DNA of 64,000 nucleotides from Niveispirillum sp048066115 (lineage in GTDB: Bacteria; Pseudomonadota; Alphaproteobacteria; Azospirillales; Azospirillaceae): NCBI RefSeq assembly GCF_048066115.1, contig NZ_JBLTYX010000016.1, positions 1-64,000 of the forward strand. The letters run 5' to 3'. Shown here one piece after another: positions 59,396 to 64,000 of the stretch (positions within the stretch are counted from its first letter, which is position 1; every line of letters begins with the position of its first letter). The notes beneath the pieces were generated by a model, which had not been told where the DNA came from, did no database searches, and saw only the letters and a list, made by a program, of their open reading frames with translations. Made by a program: the position numbers and the translations under genes.

Positions 59396-60967
59396 GTGGA
59401 TGATAAGGCGCAGATCGGCCTGACGGCGCGCCCGCCCTACTTGTCCTCTTCCCCAGGGACGCTCATTCTGTTGGCCGGGCTGCCGCTGCTGTTGGCGGGC
59501 TGGGCGCTGCTGGCACCGGACATCGTGCTGTCGGATCACAATGTCCTCGACCTTTTGTTCAACCTGTCTGGTGCCTGGCAATTCCAGTCCGGCCGTGTCC
59601 AGCATGTGGATTTTCATGACGCCATCGGGCCGTTGAACTTCCTGCTGACCCTGGCCGGCTTCCAGATCGTCGGTTTCAAGGCATCGGCCTTCCTGGTCGG
59701 ACAGTTATTGATCGCAATGGTCCTGTTCGGGGTGGCCACGGCTGCGGCGTACCGGCGTTTGCCTCTGGCAGCGTCGGTGGTGTTCGTCCTGTTCGTGACA
59801 TTGCTGGCGATGATGCCGACGAATGTCGGTCAGCCTTTGAACGCTTTCACCTTTGCCATGGCCTATAATCGCTACGGCTGGAGTGCTATCAGCATCCTCT
59901 GCTTGATACTGTTCATCCAGCCCCGCCCGTCGAGGGCTGGTGACGTGGTCGATATGGGCTGCGCATTGCTGCTGTTGCTGGTGATGTTCTATTTGAAGAT
60001 CACCTATTTCCTGGTTGGAATCGGCGCACTCGTCCTGGCTTTGCTGATCAGCAGCCATGTGCGGGTGCGTTGGCGGGCATGGAGCGTCATGGTGCTGCTG
60101 GCCTTGGGCAACGCCATTGCCCCCCACAGCCATGGTTACCTGGCCGACATCCATTGGGCGATCCTTTCCGACCTGCCGCGCACGGGTCTCAGGCGGCTGC
60201 TGGTGAGCGTGCTGCGGAACGGCGCCGAACTTTCCATCTACGGCTGCGGACTGATCGTTGCGACCTGGCTATGGCAGCAAGGACGGGCGACGGCGGCACT
60301 GCCCGTGGCCATGCTGTTCCTGATCGGCGCGGCCATCATACTGTTCTCGCAGAATACGCAGGAAATGGGCTTGCCGCTTGGGGTTGTTACCCTGTTCCTC
60401 CTTTACGGCGCGCTGCCCCCCCTTCGCAACCCATCGGGGTGGGTGGTTCCAGCGGTGTTGCTGGTGATGCCGGCCATGACGGCCCTGGCGGCGGCAGGTA
60501 CCATCGCCAGCTATTTCATCTTGGCGGTTCCATCCGACAGGCTGTTGATCGCCGAGGTCGCCCAGGCGCGCGGCATCGCCGTGCCGTTGCGGGCCGAAGG
60601 CGAGAATGACCTGCGGTCACAGACTGTCTATCTCGCCAGCGTGTTGGACGCGGCGTCGCTTTTCGCACCGGACCGGCATCCGCCCGGCAGGATACGGGTG
60701 GTCGACCGCGTCAATCCGCTGCCTTTCATGCTGGGTTTTCCGCCGCCGCATGGTGGTGATGTGTTCTGGGAACCCACCGCTCCTCCCCGACCGGTGGAGG
60801 AGATGCTGGGGGATGCCGACTACGTGCTGGTTCCCACTAAATTCTCCTCCGCACCGGCCCTGACCAGGGCCGCCCAAAAGCGGTTCGCCCCCTATCTGCA
60901 GAAGCACTTCATGGTACGGGAGGAAACGGAGTACTGGATACTGTACACCCGTCAAACGGTGCGCTGA
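59396..60967 (+). CDS. GT-C-like multi-pass membrane protein, paralogue 3
   Basis: 523 aa. Shares QHVDFHDAIGPLNFLLTLAG and FQIVGFKASAFLVGQ with paralogue 2 and DRVNPLPFMLGFPPPHGGD with both. A GTG start at 59396 is preceded by GAGAGG. It is the last gene before the right boundary of the island. Three diverged copies flanking precursor and cyclase suggest distinct sugars or successive transfers if these are glycosyltransferases. Confidence 0.72.
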   Translation: MDDKAQIGLTARPPYLSSSPGTLILLAGLPLLLAGWALLAPDIVLSDHNVLDLLFNLSGAWQFQSGRVQHVDFHDAIGPLNFLLTLAGFQIVGFKASAFLVGQLLIAMVLFGVATAAAYRRLPLAASVVFVLFVTLLAMMPTNVGQPLNAFTFAMAYNRYGWSAISILCLILFIQPRPSRAGDVVDMGCALLLLLVMFYLKITYFLVGIGALVLALLISSHVRVRWRAWSVMVLLALGNAIAPHSHGYLADIHWAILSDLPRTGLRRLLVSVLRNGAELSIYGCGLIVATWLWQQGRATAALPVAMLFLIGAAIILFSQNTQEMGLPLGVVTLFLLYGALPPLRNPSGWVVPAVLLVMPAMTALAAAGTIASYFILAVPSDRLLIAEVAQARGIAVPLRAEGENDLRSQTVYLASVLDAASLFAPDRHPPGRIRVVDRVNPLPFMLGFPPPHGGDVFWEPTAPPRPVEEMLGDADYVLVPTKFSSAPALTRAAQKRFAPYLQKHFMVREETEYWILYTRQTVR

Positions 60968-61099
60968 TGACCATACGGTGAGGTTCCAGGAAGCCTGGGA
61001 AACAGCTGCCTTACGCAGCTTGGGAATGCGCCGTTCCACCGTACCGGTCCGCGTCTCCCAGTTCCGCTCCCGATAGCTGTTGCGCTGAACCAGTTGACC
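60968..61099 (-). mobile_element. IS256-family transposase fragment
   Basis: Minus-strand frame QRNSYRERNWETRTGTVE followed by RRIPKLRK, and after a one-base shift near 61009 GSCFPGFLEPH. This matches the conserved block of IS256 (Mutator-like) transposases, R-x-x-YRxRxWxTRxGTVxLxIPKLRKGSYFPxFLEPR. Only about 50 codons remain. It abuts the right boundary repeat. Confidence 0.85.
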
Positions 61100-61199
61100 G
61101 GATGCTGAGAACGCCATCCGAATGCCTCACGCCATGATGTTCTCCATTTGTCCGCTTAGCGTGGTTTTTCACCCCTTCTATGTCGTGACCCCCGCAGAA
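61100..61199. repeat. Right end repeat of the 40.7-61.2 kb island
   Basis: Inverted copy of 40720-40820 with about 85 percent identity and equal length. On the plus strand it reads EPVDRMLRTPSECLTP-stop followed by the same non-coding tail. Together with the left copy it brackets the sugar/lasso region. Confidence 0.75.
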
Positions 61200-61257
61200 G
61201 CGGAATTCGTGGTTTGGATACATGTTGTGATATCTGTGTATTTGTATATGCCATTCT

Positions 61258-61267
61258 CTGTATCCAG
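61258..61267. promoter_or_regulatory. Candidate GntR-family operator, autoregulatory
   Basis: CTGTATCCAG (complement CTGGATACAG, then AGAATGG) lies 137 bp upstream of the GntR gene. It matches sites upstream of the Rieske and CoA-transferase genes on the far side of the island. It stands just outside the island's right repeat. Confidence 0.5.
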
Positions 61268-61403
61268 ATATCCCCTCGACAGCTTGACTTGCCGGCGGGC
61301 ATGACCGATACATGACATTGGTGCCGCCATCCGGCATACGGATGGTTGGCAGCTGTTGCAGCCAGGTTTCAAGGGAAACGCGCGGGCGCGCGTTGGAGGT
61401 CGG

Positions 61404-62075
61404 ATGAGCAAGCCCACACACGTAACGCATGCCGAACATGTACGCGTGTCCCTGGAACAGGACATTTTCATGGGCCGCCTGCGTCCCGGTTCCCGCCTGG
61501 ATGAGGAAATGATCGCCAGCCGCTTCGGCGTTTCGCGCACGCCCGTGCGCGAGGCGGTGCTGCAACTGGTGGAAAGCGGGCTGGTGGAGAAGCGGCCGCG
61601 CCAGGGGGCGGTGGTGGCCAGCATGGATATCCGCCGCATGATCCACATGTTCGAGGTCATGTCGGAACTGGAAGGGCTGTGCGCCAAGCTGTCGGCCCGC
61701 CGCATGTCACCGGAGGAAAAGGCCAAGCTGGCCGAGGTGCACAAGCTTTCCGAGGAACATTATAATGCCGGCCGGCAGGATGAATATTACGCCACCAGCC
61801 GCAAGTTCCACCAGTTGCTGGTCTGGGGCAGCCATAATGACGTGCTGGTGGAGATGACGGACAAGCTTGCCTTGCAGCTGGTCCCCTATCGCCGGTACCA
61901 GCTGAACTATCCCGGCCGGGCGGAGGAGAATCTGCGCGACCATGCCGCGATCCTGGACGCCGTGCAGCAGGGCGACCCGGAGGTCGCCTATCGCCGCCTG
62001 CGCCAGCACACGACGATCCAGGGTGACATCTTCGCTGAATATATCTCGCTGACCGGACAGCGGGCCGCGGAATAG
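61404..62075 (+). CDS. GntR family regulator (FCD/FadR-like)
   Basis: 223 aa. The winged helix has LRPGSRLDEEMIASRFGVSR followed by TPVREAVLQLVESGLVEKRP. The C-terminal helical FCD domain carries the metal/acid-binding residues in EHYNAGRQDEYYATSRKFHQLLV and LRDHAAILDAVQQGD. FCD regulators sense small acids or CoA esters. GGAGGT precedes the ATG at 61404. Together with the next gene it belongs functionally to the catabolic cluster at 32-40 kb, as shared motif sites suggest. Confidence 0.92.
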   Translation: MSKPTHVTHAEHVRVSLEQDIFMGRLRPGSRLDEEMIASRFGVSRTPVREAVLQLVESGLVEKRPRQGAVVASMDIRRMIHMFEVMSELEGLCAKLSARRMSPEEKAKLAEVHKLSEEHYNAGRQDEYYATSRKFHQLLVWGSHNDVLVEMTDKLALQLVPYRRYQLNYPGRAEENLRDHAAILDAVQQGDPEVAYRRLRQHTTIQGDIFAEYISLTGQRAAE

Positions 62076-62174
62076 GCCGAAGACAAACAATGCGATCAGC
62101 CCGGCACCGTGCCGTGCCGGGTATGGGAAACATGTGTCTTCGCCGATAGGCATGGCACGGGGGATGGGACCGGG

Positions 62175-63407
62175 ATGGAACAGGCCGACCGTTACGACAT
62201 CGTCATCGCCGGGGCCGGACAGGCGGCGGCGCAATGCGCGCAATCCCTTCGCCAGGGTGGCTTCACCGGTACCATCGCCCTGATCGGGGATGAGGATTGC
62301 GGGCCGTACGAGCGCCCGCCCTTGTCCAAGGAATATCTGGCCGGCAAGCGCGAGGCGGCGCGCCTGCTGTTGCGCAAGCCGGACTATTGGACAGACAAGG
62401 GCGTGGCCCTGCTGACCGGCCGCCGGATCATCGGGCTGGACCGCGCGGCACACAGCCTGACCCTGGCCGATGGCGGGCAGGTCGGTTACGGCAAGCTGGT
62501 CTGGGCCACCGGCGGGCGGCCGCGCCCCCTGTCGTGCCCCGGTGCCGGGCTGGCCGGCGTGCATGCCATCCGCTCCATCGCCGATATCGACGGGCTGAAG
62601 GCCGATCTGGTACCCGGTGCCAGGGTGGTGATCATCGGTGGCGGCTATATCGGGCTGGAAACGGCGGCGGTGCTGCGGGGCCTGGATTATGCGGTGACGG
62701 TGCTGGAGGCACAGGAACGGCTGCTGGCCCGTGTCACCTCCCCGCCCGTCTCCGCCTTTTTCGCCGGGCTGCACCGGGGCCAGGGTGTCGATCTGCGCCT
62801 GTCGGCCCAGGTGGCGGCACTGCTGGGCGACGGGCGGGTGACGGGGGTCAGTCTCTCAGACGGCACCGAAATTCCGGCCGATATCGTCATTGTCGGCATC
62901 GGCATCCTGCCCAATGTCGAAGTGCTGGCTGCGGCTGGTCTGCCCTGCCCCAACGGGGTGGCGGTGGATGCGCTGTGCCACACGGATGATCCGGACATCC
63001 TGGCCATCGGCGATTGCGCCCTGCATCCCAACGCATTCGCCGGCCGGGCGATCCGGCTGGAATCGGTACAGAACGCCGTGGACCAGGGCAAGTGCGCCGC
63101 CGACACGCTGCTGGGACTGGAAAAGCCCTACACCGCCCTGCCCTGGTTCTGGTCCGACCAGTATCAGGTGAAGATGCAGGCGGTGGGGCTGGCGATCGAT
63201 TACGACCAGCTGGTGTTGCGCGGCGATCCGGCGGGTGCCGGCTTCTCCGTGCTCTATCTGCGCGGCGGGCGTCTGGCGGCCATCGATTGCCTGAACAGCC
63301 CGCGCGACTTCATCCAGGCCAAGGCGTTGATCACGGGCGGTACCAAGGTGGATACCGCCCGCGCCGCCGACCCGGCGGTGCAGTTGAAGGAGCTGGCTTC
63401 GGTTTAA
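62175..63407 (+). CDS. FAD-dependent ferredoxin reductase (Rieske oxygenase reductase type)
   Basis: 410 aa. Two nucleotide-binding folds: GAGQAAAQCAQSLRQGGFTG (FAD) and IIGGGYIGLETAAVLRG (NADH). YERPPLSKEYLAG and the C-terminal WFWSDQYQVKMQAVG block are diagnostic for the ThcD/BphA4 reductase family, which passes electrons from NADH via ferredoxin to Rieske oxygenases or P450s. The only Rieske oxygenase in the window is at 36 kb. No ferredoxin gene is seen. The ATG at 62175 is preceded by GGGACCGGG. Confidence 0.93.
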   Translation: MEQADRYDIVIAGAGQAAAQCAQSLRQGGFTGTIALIGDEDCGPYERPPLSKEYLAGKREAARLLLRKPDYWTDKGVALLTGRRIIGLDRAAHSLTLADGGQVGYGKLVWATGGRPRPLSCPGAGLAGVHAIRSIADIDGLKADLVPGARVVIIGGGYIGLETAAVLRGLDYAVTVLEAQERLLARVTSPPVSAFFAGLHRGQGVDLRLSAQVAALLGDGRVTGVSLSDGTEIPADIVIVGIGILPNVEVLAAAGLPCPNGVAVDALCHTDDPDILAIGDCALHPNAFAGRAIRLESVQNAVDQGKCAADTLLGLEKPYTALPWFWSDQYQVKMQAVGLAIDYDQLVLRGDPAGAGFSVLYLRGGRLAAIDCLNSPRDFIQAKALITGGTKVDTARAADPAVQLKELASV

Positions 63408-64000
63408 CCCTTCGCCACCGCCCCTTTCAGCGCCCCGGCAATGGCGTCTCGCAGCGGGTGGGGCTGGAAGTCGCTGCCATAGGGGCAGCAGCGGAAGGGC
63501 TGCTTGTCGGCGCGGGGGGTCAGGCCCTGCAGCCAGGAGAACTTGTCCACCATGCCCCAGACCAGCACATCGCCCATCTGCTTGTACGACAGCATCAGGT
63601 CCAGGTAGGCGCGGCTGTAATCGGCGACACCCTTGTCGCGCAGGGCGATGTCGGTGGGCAGGCCCTTGTCGTTGACGTCGAATTCGGTGATCAGCAGGCC
63701 GTAGCCCATGCCCACCACCTCGTCCAGGAAGCGGCGCCAGGCGGCCTCGTCATATTTCGGCCCGCCTTCCACCACCATGATATGCGACTGCACGCCCAGG
63801 GCATCGACCGGGGTGCCGCGCTTGCGGAACCCTTCCAGCAGGCGCAGCACGCCGTCGCGGTGCTTCTCGTGCCCGGGTTCCCAACTCATATAGTCGTTAT
63901 AGATCAGTTGGCCCTGGGGCAGCACCTCGCGCGCCTTGTGGAAACTGAGATCCAGGATCCTCTCCGCCGGCACATGGCGGGTAAACGGCGTGTCGCGCAG
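63404..64000 (-). CDS. GH10 endo-1,4-beta-xylanase, C-terminal part (runs off the window)
   Basis: About 198 codons are visible; the 5' end lies beyond 64000. GH10 landmarks are LIYNDYMSWEPGHEKHRDGV, VDALGVQSHI, the nucleophile Glu in LLITEFDVNDKGLP and the ending WGMVDKFSWLQGLTPRADKQ. It hydrolyses xylan chains, probably in the periplasm or outside. The stop overlaps the convergent reductase stop by 4 bp. It fits a plant-biomass lifestyle together with the TonB receptor. Confidence 0.93.
   Translation of the reverse strand: MRDTPFTRHVPAERILDLSFHKAREVLPQGQLIYNDYMSWEPGHEKHRDGVLRLLEGFRKRGTPVDALGVQSHIMVVEGGPKYDEAAWRRFLDEVVGMGYGLLITEFDVNDKGLPTDIALRDKGVADYSRAYLDLMLSYKQMGDVLVWGMVDKFSWLQGLTPRADKQPFRCCPYGSDFQPHPLRDAIAGALKGAVAKG

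Noticed and set aside
60617..61117. A 166-codon minus-strand gene at the right border
   Set aside because: Only the first part matches an IS256 transposase, with a frameshift; the remainder is the mirror of the membrane-protein gene.
40720..61199. An intact composite transposon
   Set aside because: No complete transposase is present at either end; only repeat ends and one fragment are visible, so current mobility cannot be claimed.

Overview
The window comes from a high-GC Gram-negative bacterium, almost certainly an alphaproteobacterium. The lineage clues are a TonB-dependent receptor next to a row of tryptophan-halogenase-family genes, Ohr, a GH10 xylanase, a DUF969/DUF979 pair and a 3TM holin. 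This combination is typical of sphingomonads, caulobacters and Azospirillaceae such as Niveispirillum; the sequence alone does not settle the family. No rRNA, tRNA or CRISPR array was seen.

Layout. 0.1-20.6 kb is ordinary chromosome. It holds an APC permease, an MFS carrier, two divergent citrate-synthase-family genes (one fused to a DNA-binding domain) around a palindromic operator, a small TetR regulon (LysE exporter plus NIPSNAP protein sharing one operator motif), an ECF sigma/anti-sigma pair, DUF969/DUF979, ArsC, Ohr, a RES/Xre toxin-antitoxin pair and a second toxin-like pair with an ADP-ribosyltransferase look. 20.9-31.3 kb is a carbohydrate-uptake-style locus: four overlapping tryptophan-halogenase-family genes divergent from a large TonB receptor, with LacI-type operators between them and a cupin gene behind the receptor. 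32.2-40.4 kb is a CoA-linked catabolic cluster: CoA-transferase, Rieske oxygenase, OB-fold/HMG-synthase-like protein, thiolase, SDR and acyl-CoA synthetase. Its probable GntR regulator and Rieske reductase lie at 61.4-63.4 kb, on the far side of an inserted island.

The island (about 40.7-61.2 kb) is bounded by a 100-bp repeat in inverted orientation, with an IS256-family transposase fragment at the right end. Its left half is a decayed surface-sugar locus: broken wza-like gene, broken glycosyltransferase, a chimera of an ABC-exporter fragment and a polysaccharide-deacetylase tail, then intact methyltransferases, a dolichol-phosphate-mannose-synthase-like GT2, a DegT aminotransferase and an NDP-sugar epimerase. 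Its right half is the most interesting part, a one-strand lasso-peptide locus of unusual content and order: unknown Cys-rich protein, B2 protease, 2OG-Fe(II) oxygenase, B1/PqqD, HPr-kinase-like peptide kinase, sulfotransferase, multi-pass membrane protein, a 50-aa precursor, lasso cyclase, and two more paralogues of the membrane protein. A stand-alone nucleotidyltransferase of the type found in kinase-bearing lasso clusters sits at the island's left edge. The predicted core is ATSGSVSDGSGSTS (A1 to D8 ring, terminal Ser for phosphorylation). The three GT-C-like membrane proteins together with a polyprenyl-phosphate glycosyltransferase suggest a phosphorylated, possibly glycosylated, sulfated or hydroxylated lasso peptide. 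The end product is inference. The presence of the lasso core machinery (precursor, B1, B2, cyclase, kinase) is well supported by motifs.
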